The position numbers and the translations under genes are program-made. From Zonotrichia leucophrys gambelii (taxonomy: Eukaryota > Chordata > Aves > Passeriformes > Passerellidae): DNA of 64,000 bases. Numbering within the stretch: the first letter of the stretch is position 1; every line of letters starts with the position of its first letter. The stretch lies in the NCBI RefSeq assembly GCF_028769735.1, contig NC_088178.1, positions 28,901,857 through 28,965,856 of the forward strand, given 5' to 3'. This document shows positions 36,251-47,330 of this stretch, in pieces. Below the pieces are notes generated by a model. The model had not been told where the DNA came from. It saw only the letters and a program-made list of their open reading frames with translations, and did not search any database.

Positions 36251-36570
36251 TCACAGAATCATGGAATGGTTGATCCAGTGCCACCCTGTCATGGCAGGGA
36301 CCTTCCCCTGTCCCAGGGTGTCCAACCTGGCCTGGGGCACTGCAGGGATCCAGGGGCAGCCACAGCAAATCTGGGAATTCTATTCCTGGGCCTGCCCACC
36401 CTCCCAGCCAGGAATTCCTTCCCAATATCCATCTAAATCTCCCCATTTTCATCTTAAATCCATTCCCTGTGTGCTGTCCCTCCATCCCTGTCCCCAGCCC
36501 CTCTCAGCTCTCCTGGAGCCCCTGCAGGCCCTGAGCTCTCCCTGGATCCTTCTCCTCTCCAGGTGAACAT
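36251..36570 (-). mobile_element. CR1 LINE 3' end
   Basis: Minus-oriented CR1 tail: TCACAGAATCATGGAATGG, GGCAGGGACCTTCCCCTGTC, then the conserved segment TGCCCACCCTCCCAGCCAGG and AATTCCTTCCCAATATCCAT. It extends into the GCTCTCCTGGAGCCCCTGCA stretch of the CR1 3' region and is truncated near 36570. No ORF remnant. Confidence 0.88.
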
Positions 36571-37158
36571 TCCTCAGCCAAACAGAGATGCCAGCAAACA
36601 TCAGAAATTTGGTTATTTTCCTATTGAAATGCAGGCACTCCAAATGCCAGCACTGAAATTAAGTGTGGGTTTATAATCTTTGACCCAAAGTCTGTTGGGT
36701 GAGCACGAGGCTGGCATTGATTGCAGAGGGTTTTGATCAGTAACACTCAATTTATCAAGTGATTTCCCTGCTGTTCTCCTTCTCTCCTGTAAAGTTCCCA
36801 GAGGAACTCCCAGACTGGAATCCCCTGCCAAAGTCATGGGCAGGTTGTGGCATAAATGAGAATATTCCAGTGGAAATGTGGCTGCACCCTGAGCAAAACC
36901 AGGGGAAAGAGCTCCTGTCCTTGATCTGCCTGTGCTTTCATGGAGACACCATTCCTGTGCTGCTCCTTCAGAACTTGCCTCCTAAAAATGTCTTGCTGCA
37001 AAAAAAATATAAAAGAAAATCTTGGTTGGGAAGTGTGGAAAGTCTTATTAATGCCTGGTAAAGTCACATGGATTATGTGTCATGTTTCAGAGTAACTTCC
37101 TGTAACTCTATTGAAACTGAAAATAATTAAATCCCTTAAAATCTATTTGCTCCTGGAA

Positions 37159-37206
<48 letters not shown>

Positions 37207-37940
37207 GCATTATCATCTTTTGGGGTGTTCAGGGAAGAGCTGCAATGTGGGGGTGTCATACAGGGCAGGTGTGAGCTGGATGTCCATTTACACAGGGATC
37301 AATTAATATGTACATGAGTTATAGATTTACATATATATAAAACATTAAAATATAAGCACCTCTGCCTGCAGAGTTCCTCATGGGAAGGATCCACAGGAGC
37401 TGTGCTGGCACACAAGGCAAAGGTGTTTTGTGTTTTTCCTCTTTCCAGGCTGGCAGCCTTTAGTCACTCACTTCAAAGGGAAAAGCAGCTCTTTATTCCT
37501 GTATCCCAGTGCCTGCTAATCCATAGGTTTGGGAGACTTATCCCATGGCTAAACCACAGGAACTGGGAAATCACAGAAAAATGTAAAGGGTGGGGTGGTG
37601 AGAAACCCAACAAAAGAAGAGCTTGAAGGGCACAGTGCTTTAGGAGGATTTGATTTTATTTCTGCCCTGCCAAAGCTTTTCCTCGTTTTGATTGAAGAGT
37701 GGAGATGGAAACCATCAGGGAAACTTCCTCAGTGCAGACAGCAGAGCCTTTGATCCAGGCTGTGCCTGGAGCTCACCCCAGAGGGATGAGGCACAGGGAA
37801 GGAATTCCTCATCATCTGGGCATCAGGATATGGGCAGGTGTCGCAGACATTTTTTCATAGAAATCCTTTCTTTCACATTTGTTCATCTTCTAAGAAGCAG
37901 AGCCCCAGAAGAAGAATGTAAACAATTGTTATCAGCTGCT
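36571..37940. other. Single-copy interval with an (AAT)n microsatellite
   Basis: Nothing recognised apart from the (AAT)n repeat at about 37159-37206. A 100-residue open frame at 36759-37061 has no recognisable domain. Confidence 0.5.
37159..37206 (+). repeat. (AAT)n microsatellite
   Basis: About 15-16 uninterrupted AAT units. Confidence 0.97.
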
Positions 37941-38199
37941 GTGAAATGTAGCAGTGTCTCTGTGATTAACTCATCTTCCTTGTGTACCATTGAAGGCCAA
38001 TCACAGGAGCAGCTCAGGGACAGATTCCCTGCACACAGAACTTTGTTATTCATTCTTTCTATTCTATTCTTAGTTTAGCAGCTCTCTGCAACTTCTCTTC
38101 TTATTCTTTTTAGTATAGTTATAATGTATTATATATCATATATCAATAAATCCAGCCTTCTGATTAAGAAACAAGATTCTCGTCCTTCTCTCACCACAG
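37941..38199 (+). mobile_element. LTR-F, LTR 3' portion in plus orientation
   Basis: From TGTGAAATGTAGCAGTGTC to the end of CTCGTCCTTCTCTCACCACA. It contains TATAGTTATAATG, AATAAATCCAGCCTTCTGA and AACAAGATTCTCGTCC, which I associate with U3-R-U5 order in songbird ERVL-type LTRs. Boundaries are approximate and no TSD was found. The sequence after it (38200-38383) may be the start of a proviral leader or unrelated. Confidence 0.55.
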
Positions 38200-38383
38200 T
38201 GACCGTCTAAGGTCGCTGTAATAGCTCCATGGAAAAAGCAAATCCACGGAGAGTGAGGGACTTGGGTGCCTCTGCAGCCAGGGCTCAACCACCTGTGGCT
38301 ATTCCAGAAGCCAGGAGGGAGCTCTGAACTCAGGGAAATGGAGCCTTTCCCTCACCAAACAAACCCAAGGCAAAACAAACATA

Positions 38384-38743
38384 TTAGAAGGTGCTAAACA
38401 TAATTGATATACCTAAATAACCAACTAATATAAAGCAAAGGAGGGACCCCAGGATGGCAGCCAACCATAACTCCCAGAGAAAAGAATGTTCTGGAAACCT
38501 GGGAGGAGAAGGGGGTGATTGACTGGGCCCAGGGAGGAGACAACTTTCACTGATAAGGGAAACCAGGGGAGGAGCAATTACATATCTGGAACTACAAAAT
38601 AGCAAGGTTTCCATAGCAACTTAACTGACAGGGTAGCAGTGGCGGGAAGTACTGGGAAAGGAAGGAACCATTTATAGAAAACAGGGGGATACAATACAGA
38701 AAATGGGGGAGCAAGCTAAAAACTTTTAGAACACACTACAGCA
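38384..38743 (-). mobile_element. Diverged LTR-A relative, partial
   Basis: Minus-oriented. Its 5' end TGCTGTAGTGTG is at 38743. It aligns with LTR-A through TAGCAGTGGCGGGAA, AACCAGGGGAGGAGCAATTA, TTTCACTGATAAGGGAAACC and GAAACCTGGGAGGAGAA (written on the plus strand). It is older than the copies at 1.1-4.3 kb, and its 3' (R-U5) part was not recognised. No TSD found. Confidence 0.75.
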
Positions 38744-38861
38744 GGGGTCTCCATCAGCATTTCCTGGGGCATCCTGAGCTCTGCTGTGCCCTGGCCTGAC
38801 CCCATCACTCCTCTGAGCCCACCCAGCCCCAGGTGGTGTCGAAGGAAGGGGACCAGGACAC

Positions 38862-39178
38862 CAGTTGGTTCATCACAGGCCCTCAGGTCCGGTCCGCTCC
38901 CGGTCCCTCAGGTCCTTCTGGTCCAGTTTATTGAAGAAAGTATCAAACACTTATACAGCAAATAATAAGCTTATGAATATTCTGTAAGCCAAGCAATCTA
39001 TTGGTTAAACTATAGCATGAACTCATCCACATTCCTTTGAGACTACGTTCTCTATCTCTCCTGCCTCACTGTCCATTTCTTTATCATGTTTTGAGAGAAT
39101 CAAGGACACATTATCTCACACCTGCAAGATTTGGACCTAACCATGGTCTTGTACTTTTCCATTCTCTATCCTGCTACA
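38862..39178 (-). mobile_element. LTR-G, probable solo LTR in minus orientation
   Basis: On the minus strand it begins TGTAGCAGGATAGAG at 39178 and proceeds to AATAAACTGGACCAGAAGGA and a run of GGACC motifs (plus GGTCCGGTCCGCTCCCGGTC) near 38890-38935. A 5-bp GACAC occurs at 38857-38861 and 39179-39183 and may be the TSD. However, the left end then lacks the canonical CA on the minus strand, so the boundary is provisional. No interior sequence. Confidence 0.55.
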
Positions 39179-39183
39179 GACAC

Positions 39184-39910
39184 AAAAAGGCCTCTGCCTG
39201 TCTCTGCCCTAGTTAGGACATCTTTCCCAAATTAATTCGGCTGTGTCCCCTCTCCTCAAGCCACTCTTTGACAAAACTCTCCACAGTGGTGCTGTTGCAG
39301 GAACACCTGGGCCATGATTTTGCTTTTCCTACTGGCAAAAAACACCCACTTGGCTTCTTTTTCCACACTAATTCCATCTAAGCACCAGAATTTCATCATT
39401 TCACAGGCAATAATCGGAAATTCATTTTGCTTCCAAGGGTAGCAATCAGGATTTAATAAAGATTCACTTGACAGAATTTGCTGCCTCATCTCCCAGGATT
39501 TTTGGGATATTTTTGTAAGTCCCTGGGTACTCAGAGAGGCACAAGACTTGTACCTGGGTAAGGTCATGGCATGTTTTATCCTTGTTCCAGCTTGTTAGGG
39601 AACTCAGGATTTTAATGCCTCCTTGGAAGTTGTTCTTATTGTTCTTGCCTCTGATGTTTGCTGGCCAGTGGGAGATCATTATACTTAATAGAATATATTT
39701 TATATACATATATATGGATGCAAGGCATAATTGCAAGGCATTATTAATTTTGACACCTTATTTATAGCTCCACTACTTTTTTCCTGTATGAAACCAAGCC
39801 AAACTGATGAGCAATATTTGGAAAGTTTATTATTAAAGGCCTGTGTTTTGCCTGTATTGAATATCTCATATATTTAATGCCTTTAAAGGTTTCTGATGAA
39901 TAAACATAAA
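39184..39910. other. Single-copy non-coding interval
   Basis: No repeat or gene recognised; ends AT-rich before a CR1 tail. Confidence 0.5.
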
Positions 39911-40050
39911 ATCACAGTGCAGCTGAGGCTGAATCCCTGAATGATTTGGGTTGGAAGGGACCTGAAATTCATCCAGTTCCACCTTCCAGTGTCCCAGGCT
40001 GCTCCAGGCCCTGTCCAACCCAGCCCTGGACACTTCCAGGGGTGAGGATC
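39911..40050 (-). mobile_element. CR1 LINE 3' end, short
   Basis: Minus-oriented CR1: GATTTGGGTTGGAAGGGACC, CCAGTTCCACCTTCCAGTGT, then CAGGCTGCTCCAGGCCCTGT and CCAGCCCTGGACACTTCCAG. Truncated after about 140 bp. Confidence 0.85.
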
Positions 40051-41695
40051 CACTTTGGGATGCTCATAAATGGAACATTTTCAGTCTCTGAGCTGAAATC
40101 CATTCGATAGGTGCCAACACTCGAGGTTAATAATATTTCCTGACCCCTTGGCAGCCTGGAGCAAACCTTGTGGATGTGCCCCCATGTTCCACTTGGGCTC
40201 CATATTGTGCCTAATCAGCTTTCCATAATGCAGCTTTTGCTGCTGACAATGGATCAGGCAGAAAAGGCAGCTCCCCAGTGATTAAATGTCACTTTTGCTG
40301 TGCTCTGTATTCAGCCCTTCCCCAGCTGCTGACAAAAGGAGCTTTCTCTGAGTGCAGAGCTGAGCTGAACTACTGTACATTCCTCATGGCTGGCAGATAA
40401 ACTTGCCTGGAGCATTGCATTCAGGGAAAGCATCTACTTCTTCATTAAAAAGCAGAGTTTTGTAGGAAATTATACATTTTAAAGTGGTTTTTTGGCCATT
40501 TTTCCTTTCAAGTTTGTAATTTTGATTCTGAATTTTAACAGAGCAAAGAAAACTACTTGGAAATATTTCCATTTTTTGTATATTTTACATGGGAAGGAAA
40601 GCATTTCCTGCCTAGTTATGATTTAAACCTGCACTTCCCCAATTCCCAAAGCTTGTGTTCCCTGTTCCCTGAGGATTTCCCCAAAGGACTGATGGATTTA
40701 ATGAGGCATTTGCAAGCACAGGGGTTTCTGCAGCAGGGAATGCATTTATCCAGTGCACCTTGGAGCAGGAATTTTGGTGTATTTCAGGTACATTTGCTGT
40801 GATTTCCTTAGGGAGCACTGGGACAGTGTGGTTGGAGATAATATCAATATCTTGAATTAAAGACTGGCTGGAGAGCAGAGTGGCCAGAAATTCCATCTGA
40901 GAATTCCATCACGGCTGGGCTGTGCCTGCCCACCCCCTGCTCCCAGGTATGGATTTATCTCCTCGGGGCTCACAAAGGATGGGGCAGCTCCTCCTTTCTC
41001 TTCAGCCCTCATGTGGTTTTCATTCCTCTGCTCCCATTGTGTCCCGGCATTTTTAGCAGGAGAATTGGTGTTTTTTATTTCCAATGCTCTGTCAGCTTTG
41101 TGACCATAAATTATCCACAGTGGAGCAGGGAATTGCATTTTCCTGGGAGCTCTGGCTGCCTTTGCACTGGACATCCACCCACAGCATTGCCTTTGGCATT
41201 TGAGTGATTCCTATTTCCAGTTTATTTTAAGAAGTTGCAAAGGGACAACTTTTTCAATGGTTTGTTATTGTTAGTGAAGTTGACTCAGTATTTAGACTTT
41301 TGCATTTGTGCTTTCAAGGGACTGCAAATTAAAACCAGTCTGAGTCAGGAATGTGTGTTCAGTGCAGCTTTGGAACATGTATGGAATCCCAAGTTTATGG
41401 CTTTGAAAGCACTTGCCCTCTTTCAAATGTTTCTAATAAGATAGAGGGTGGTGATTTACACCTCTGGAGATATTGAGCTGCTCTTCAAGAATGTTGTTTG
41501 GCTCCTAAAGAAAGCAAGCATTGGTGGGCCTGATCTTGGGGAAGGCAAAAAAAAAAAATAAAAGCTGCTGTGGTTTCATTGAGATTTGAGCATTAAGAGA
41601 ATTCTTTATTTAACACTTTCCCTGCACACCACGGTGCACTGGGGATCTGGGAGTGTCTGCAGAGGACACAGGAGGCAGAGCCCTCGCAGGACCCC
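40051..41695. other. Single-copy non-coding interval
   Basis: Mixed composition with a short A run near 41548-41560. No gene or interspersed repeat recognised. Confidence 0.5.
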
Positions 41696-43075
41696 TTCTC
41701 CTGCTGATCCAAGGGTTCTCCTGCTGATCCGAGGGTTCTCCTGCTGATCCGAGGGTTCTCCTGCTGATCCAAGGGTTCTCCTGCTGATCCGAGGGTTCTC
41801 CTGCTGATCCGAGGGTTCTCCTGCTGATCCAAGGGTTCTCCTGCTGATCCGAGGGTTCTCCTGTCCCAAAGCTTCCCCTCCTGTCCCAAAGCTTCTCCTC
41901 CTGGTCCAAAGCTTCTCCTGCTCCAAAGCTTCTCCTCCTGTCCCGAAGCTCCTCCTCCTCCAAATCTTCTCCTCCTGCTCCAAAGCTTCTCCTCCTGTCC
42001 CAAAGCTTCTCCTCCTCCTCCAAAGCTTCTCCTCCTGCTCCAAAGCTTCTCCTCCTCCAAAGCTTCTCCTCCTCCTCCAAAGCTTCTCCTGTCCAAAGCT
42101 TCTCCTCCTGCTCCAAAGCTTCTCCTCCTCTCCAAAGCTTCTCCTCCTCCTCCAAATCTTCTCCTCCTCCTCCAAATCTTCTCCTCCTGCTCCAAAGCTT
42201 CCCCCCCTGTCCCAAAGCTTCTCCTCCTGTCCCAAAGCTTCTCCTTGTACTCCAAAGCTTCCCCCGCTGGTCCAAATCTTCTCCTCCTGCCCCAAAGCTT
42301 CTCCTCTCCAAAGCTTCTCCTCCTCCTCCAAAGCTTCTCCTCCTCCTCCAAAGCTTCTCCTCCTCTCTAAATCTTCTCCTCCTCCAATCTTCTCCTCCTC
42401 TTCAAAGCTTCTCCTCCTCCTCCAAATCTTCTCCTCCTATCCAAAGCTTCTCCTCCTCCTGCTCCAAAGCTTCTCCTGCTCCAAAGCTTCTCCTTGTACT
42501 CCAAATCTTCTCCTCCTCTCCAAATCTTCTCCTCCTCCTCCAAATCTCCTCCTCCTGCTCCAAAGCTTCTCCTCCTCCTCCAAAGCTTCTCCTCCTCCTC
42601 CAAAGCTTCTCCTCCTCCTCCAAATCTTCTCCTCCTCCTCCAAAGCTTCTCCTCCTCCTCCAAAGCTTCTCCTCCTTCTCCAAAGCTTCTCCTCCTGTTG
42701 CTCCAAAGCTTCTCCTCCTCCTCCAAATCTTCTCCTCCTCCTCCAAATCTTCTCCTCCTCCTCCAAATCTTCTCCTCCTCCTCCAAAGCTTCTCCTCCTC
42801 CTCCAAATCTTCTCCTCCTATCCAAAGCTTCTCCTCCTCCTCCAAATCTTCTCCTCCTCCTCCAAAGTTTCTCTTGCTGCTCCAAAGCTTCTTCTCCTCC
42901 AAATCTTCTCCTCCTCCTCCAAAGTTTCTCCTCCTCCTCCAAAGCTTCTCCTCCTACTCCAAAGCTTCTCCGTGTGCTCTAAAGCTTCTTCTCCTATCCA
43001 AATCTTCTCTTTCAACTCCAAATCTTCTCCTCCTATCCAAAGCTTCTCCTCCTCCTGCCCCAAAGGCTCTCCTGC
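41696..43075 (-). repeat. 20-bp pyrimidine/purine minisatellite, about 69 copies, two subtypes
   Basis: Subtype 1 (about 41700-41865) repeats GATCCGAGGGTTCTCCTGCT or the GATCCAAGGG version. Subtype 2 (about 41866-43060) repeats CAAAGCTTCTCCTCCTCCTC with CAAATCTT variants, so HindIII sites recur about every 20 bp. Both keep a 20-bp period, suggesting one array that drifted. The minus strand is purine-rich and open in all three frames, giving long Glu/Lys/Arg/Gly-rich open frames with a 20-residue period; I do not regard these as genes. Confidence 0.95.
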
Positions 43076-44314
43076 TGCTCCACAGCGTTGCTGCAGCAGG
43101 AGCAGCAGGTCTGGCTCAGCTCCAGAGGCTGCTCGCTGTCTCTCCGCTGTCTCTCCGTGCCTTTCCCAGCAGGTCAGGGCTCCCAGCCTGGGGGCTGAGG
43201 CACTGCCTGGCTCTCCCAGCCTGGAGCCATCCCCAGTCAGGAGGGAAATCTTTGGAAACAGTGAGCTGGGATTTTTTAAAGTCGTTTCTCTCTTTTAATA
43301 CAAGCCAGGGTGTGGAGCTCTGAAGGGCTCAAGGGTGTGTTTCAGCCTTGCTGCTAAAAATGAAGCCTGGGAAGGGAAAGGGAAGGGAGAGAGGGAGCAG
43401 GATGAAATCTCACTCACTGGAGAGAAAGGACTTTGAAAATGGTTTTTTGGAAGAGCTTCTAAGGATCAGAAACAGTGTCTTGGGCATCTGGGTGATGTTT
43501 TAAGCACATGGTGGTGTTTTAATGTTGTAATTAAGGTTTTTTTTCTAACATGAAGTGGGGAATTGTGATTTCTGTAGATGCCCTACTCTGAGCCCACCCC
43601 TCTGGGCCAGCCCTGCTCGTGCCCAGCCCTCCCTGGCTCTCATTAGAGGTGATTGAATTACAGTGCAGATCCTGAGCTGGCTGCACACGATGTGTTCCCA
43701 TTTTCCTGAGCACCAGACTGGAAGAACTGGGGAGGGAGGGAGGGCAGGAGGAGGCTCAGGTCTGTCCTGGAGTGTGGTTCAACTTTTAATCAGTGTGGTA
43801 TTTCCTCTTCCTGGGGCCACAGGAACACCTGTGTTTTTCTTGCAGTATTCCAAGGGACACTTGATGGGTCCTGTCCTGTTGAAGGGAATCTTGTCAAAGC
43901 CCATCTGCATCCCCTGGCTTCAAAGGATGTGCACAGGGCTCTGGCTGATAATTGAAAACAAAATCAGGGTGAGATCTCTTGATGGAGCTGTAGGGCTCCA
44001 GTTAAAGTGCTTTAACAGAGCATCCATCTGGAGAGGAGACCTCAGGGCTACTCTGAAAGCTTTGGGGGACGAAATTTTAAAGCTACTTCAGGGCTACTTT
44101 CTTGATTTGAAGGACAAACAATTCCTAATTTCATTCTTTGTTTCATACAAACCTGTGTTAGCTGTAAAACTCCATCTGCCATTTCCTCTCCTGGATCTTT
44201 TCCCACTTCTGGGAGCTCCTGTGGGAATTGTTGCTCCCAGGGCAGCACAGCATTGCTCAAAGACCCTTTGGGCAGGGGTTCAGCAGGGCAGCAGTGATGA
44301 TATCCACATCCTGG
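43076..44314. other. Single-copy non-coding interval
   Basis: Purine-rich patch at about 43370-43400. A 285-residue open frame spans 43663-44520 but its last third is LTR-E sequence and the rest has no recognisable domain, so I do not call it. Confidence 0.5.
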
Positions 44315-44510
44315 TGATGCCTCAGCTTTGGCTTTTCTATTTTCACATTCTGTGCTCCACATTCAGGGATGCTGAGCTCTGTGCACAGAGCAGGAGACAA
44401 AACAATTCCTGCTCCAGCTGGGCACCAAGGACAAATGACCCAAATCTCAGCCCAGAGCACAAACCCCGTGGGCTGGAGAGAGAAAAACAAGCAGGGTGGG
44501 ACTGCCTGGG
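44315..44510 (+). mobile_element. LTR-E copy 2, truncated
   Basis: Starts TGATGCCTCAGCTTTGGC. From 44363 to 44510 it is essentially identical to the LTR-E cores at 29.3 and 44.9 kb. It stops at GGACTGCCTGGG and passes directly into a CR1 tail. Confidence 0.7.
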
Positions 44511-44556
44511 TGGGATTTAAGGCTCCAACCCAAACCATTCCAGGATTCTGGGATTC
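44511..44556 (+). mobile_element. CR1 3' tail fused to LTR-E copy 2
   Basis: GGGATTTAAGGCTCCAACCC, then AAACCATTCCAGGATTCTGG and GATTCT: the last ~45 bases of a plus-oriented CR1 with its ATTCTGGG-type tail, joined without a gap to the LTR-E fragment. Confidence 0.7.
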
Positions 44557-44833
44557 TCCTTCCTGACAGGAGCCACACTGGATTATCTCATCCCACCTGG
44601 ATCAGCCCCCTGGATCTCCTTCCTCAATTCCACCTGAGAGCACTCCAGAACAGCCCTGAATCCAGAACATTTCTTTAGCAGGATTTTCTTATGGAAAGGA
44701 GGAAAACTAAAGATTTTCCCTTTGCTGGCCCCCACCACAAACGTGGCAAATCCCACAGGATTCATCTCCTCAGGGACAGCTCTGCCCTGGCTCCTCCTCA
44801 TCACTCTGCCTCCATAAAAATCCTGGGCTGGGG
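44557..44833. other. Spacer between LTR-E copies
   Basis: About 280 bp with no resemblance I can name; could be single copy or part of an ERV interior. Confidence 0.35.
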
Positions 44834-45260
44834 TGATACCTCAGGTTTGGCTTCTCTATTTTCACACTCTGTGCTGCTTTAGTGTGTGGGGCTGGGCTCA
44901 CATCAGGGATGCTGAGCTCTGTGCACAGAGCAGGAGACAAAACAATTCCTGCTCCAGCTGGGCACCAAGGACAAATGACCCAAATCTCAGCCCAGAGCAC
45001 AAACCCCGTGGGCTGGAGAGAGAAAAACAAGCAGGGTGGGACTGCCTGGGCTAAAGCTGGGATGGGACAATGAACTGCAAGGTGCAAATGGAGCAGAACT
45101 TATAAAAATGTGAGATCTTGTGGCCAAGCTTCCGTCTTGGAGCCATCCCTGCAGAGCCAGGACTGTGGCTCTGGTCCTGCCAGGGTGGTGCCTTTGAAGG
45201 CACTTCAATAAATATCCTCTGTATTCCTCTTAACTCCATCTGGCCTCTGTTCCAGCTCCT
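44834..45260 (+). mobile_element. LTR-E copy 3 (3' variant 2)
   Basis: Starts TGATACCTCAGGTTTGGC and shares the 223-bp core with copy 1. After GGAGCAGAA it switches to a different 3' part: TATAAAAATGTGAGATCTTG, later CACTTCAATAAATATCC (AATAAA near 45208) and a TCTGGCCTCTGTTCCAGC end. TATA-like and AATAAA signals in this order support an LTR in plus orientation. No TSD found, so the end is approximate. Confidence 0.6.
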
Positions 45261-45706
45261 AAAACATCCCTGGAGCAGCTCCATGAAATCTGCAGGGGCA
45301 CCAAGGCAAGCAGGGAATCTCTGTAACCCCCAAAAGTGGGAACTGCCGCCTCCTGCTCTCCCCTGTGGATTAACTCATTTGTGTTTTTAAAGGATTAAAA
45401 GTGAGTTGTGCAGGGAACCATGATTTCCACGGAGGGAGGGCTCGAGCCCTGCAGAGCTGTGGGGTTGCAGGGGGAGCCAGACCTGTGAGATTCCCTGTAA
45501 AGGGAGCGGGGCCCTCACTGATGGAGCTGGGGCTCCCTCTGACACCCACAGCCCTGGGCTGCCCTGTAATGTGCCAGGTGGGCTGAGGGGAGCCCGCAAA
45601 GGGAATCTCAGAGCCCCGGCCCCAGAGCGTCTGCCTGAGCCAGCCCTGCCCCAGCACCCTGCAACCAGTCTGGGACCTGCAGCCTCTGAGGGACAGGGGG
45701 GCAAAT
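45261..45706. other. Single-copy, GC-rich interval
   Basis: Precedes the 16-bp array. Overlapping open frames on both strands have no recognisable domain. Confidence 0.5.
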
Positions 45707-47330
45707 CCCACTTACCCCAAATCCCACTTACCCCAAATCCCAGTTATCCCAAATCCCAGGTGCCCCAAATCCACCTTGCCCCAAATCCCAGTTACCCCAA
45801 ATCCCAGTTATCCCAAATCCCAGTTATCCCAAATCCCAGTTAACCCCAAATTCCAGTTACCCCAAATCCCAGTTGCGCCAAGTCCCAGTTATCATAAATT
45901 CCAGCTACCCCAAATTCCAGTTATCTCAAATCCCAATTATTCCAAATCCCAGGTACCCCAAATGCCATTTACCCCAAATCCCAGTTATCCTAAATCTCAG
46001 TTATCCCAAATCTCAGTTATCCCAAATCCCAGTTACCCCAAATCCCAGTTACCCCAAATCCCAGTTACCCCAAATCCCAGTTATCCCAAATCCCAGGTAC
46101 CCCAATTCCCAGTTACCCTGAATCCCAGTTACCCCAAATGCCAGTTATCTCAAATCTCAGCTACCCCAAATCCCAGTTACTTCAAATCCCAGCTGCCTTA
46201 AATCCCAGCTACCCCAAATCCCAGTTATCCCAAATCCCAGTTACCCCAAATCCCAGTTATCCTAAATCTCAGTTACCCCAAATCCCACTTACCCAAATGC
46301 CACTTACCCCAAATCCCAGTTATCCCAAATCCCAGTTACTTCAAATCCCAGTTACCCCAAATCCCAGTTATTCCAAATCCCAGTTATCCCAAATTCCAGC
46401 TACCCCAAATCCCAGTTATTCCAAATCCCAGTTATCCCAAATCCCAGTTATCCCAAATTCCAGGTACCCCAAATCCCCGTTATCCTAAATTTCAGTTATC
46501 CCAAATCTCAGTCATCCCAAATCCCAGTTATCGCAAATCCCAGTTACTTCAAATCCCAGTTATCCCAAATCCCAGTTACCCCAAATCCCAGTTATCCTAA
46601 ATCTCATTTATCCCAAATCCCAGTTATCCCACATCCCAGTTACCCCAAATCCCAGTTACCCCAAATCCCAGCTGCCCCAAATCCCAGTTACCCCAAATCC
46701 CAGGTACCCCAAATCCCAGTTATCCCAAATCCCAGTTATCCTAAATCTCAGTTACCCCAAATCCCAGTTACCCCGAATCCCAGTTATCCCAAATCCCAGT
46801 TATCCCAAATCCCAGTTATCCCAAATCCCAGTTACCCCAAATCCCAGTTATCCCAAATCCCAATTATCCCAAATCCCAGTTATCCCAAATTCCAGGTACC
46901 CCAAATCCCAGTTATCCTAAATCTCAGTTATCCCAAATCCCAGTTATCCCAAATCCCAGTTATCCCAAATCCCAGTTGCCCCAAGTCCTAGTTATCCCAA
47001 ATTCCAGGTACCCCAAATCTCAGTTACCCCAAATCCCAGTTACCCCGAATCCCAGTTACCCTGAATCCCAGTTATCCCAAATCCCAGTTATTCCACATCC
47101 CAGTTACCCCAAATCCCAGTTGCCCCAAGTCCCAATTATCCCAAATCCCAGCTGCCTTAAATCCCAGCTGCCCCAAATCTCAGTTGCCCCAAGTCCTAGT
47201 TATCCCAAATCCCAGCTACCCCAAATCCCAGTTATCCTAAATCCCAGTTACCCCAAATCCCAGTTACCCCAAATCCCAGTTATTCCACATCCCAGTTACC
47301 CCAAATCCCAGTTACCCCGAATCCCAGTTG
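45707..47330 (-). repeat. 16-bp minisatellite (CCCCAAATCCCAGTTA), about 100 copies
   Basis: About 1.6 kb of the 16-bp unit CCCCAAATCCCAGTTA with TCCCAAATCCCAGTTA, AGGTA, AGCTG and CTAAATCTCAG variants. Open frames on the plus strand show a 16-residue period (3 x 16 bp) and are non-coding. On the minus strand the unit is TAACTGGGATTTGGGG, with two G-runs per 16 bp separated by 4-6 bases, so most of the array meets the G3+N1-7 pattern for G-quadruplexes. Confidence 0.96.

Noticed and set aside
41593..42942. Several minus-strand open frames of 160-250 residues rich in Glu, Arg, Lys and Gly
   Set aside because: A 20-bp repeat without stops opens all three frames with the same repeating peptide; this is an array effect.
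43663..44520. 285-residue plus-strand open frame
   Set aside because: The last part is LTR-E antisense-free repeat sequence also found elsewhere, and the first part has no recognisable domain or splice context.
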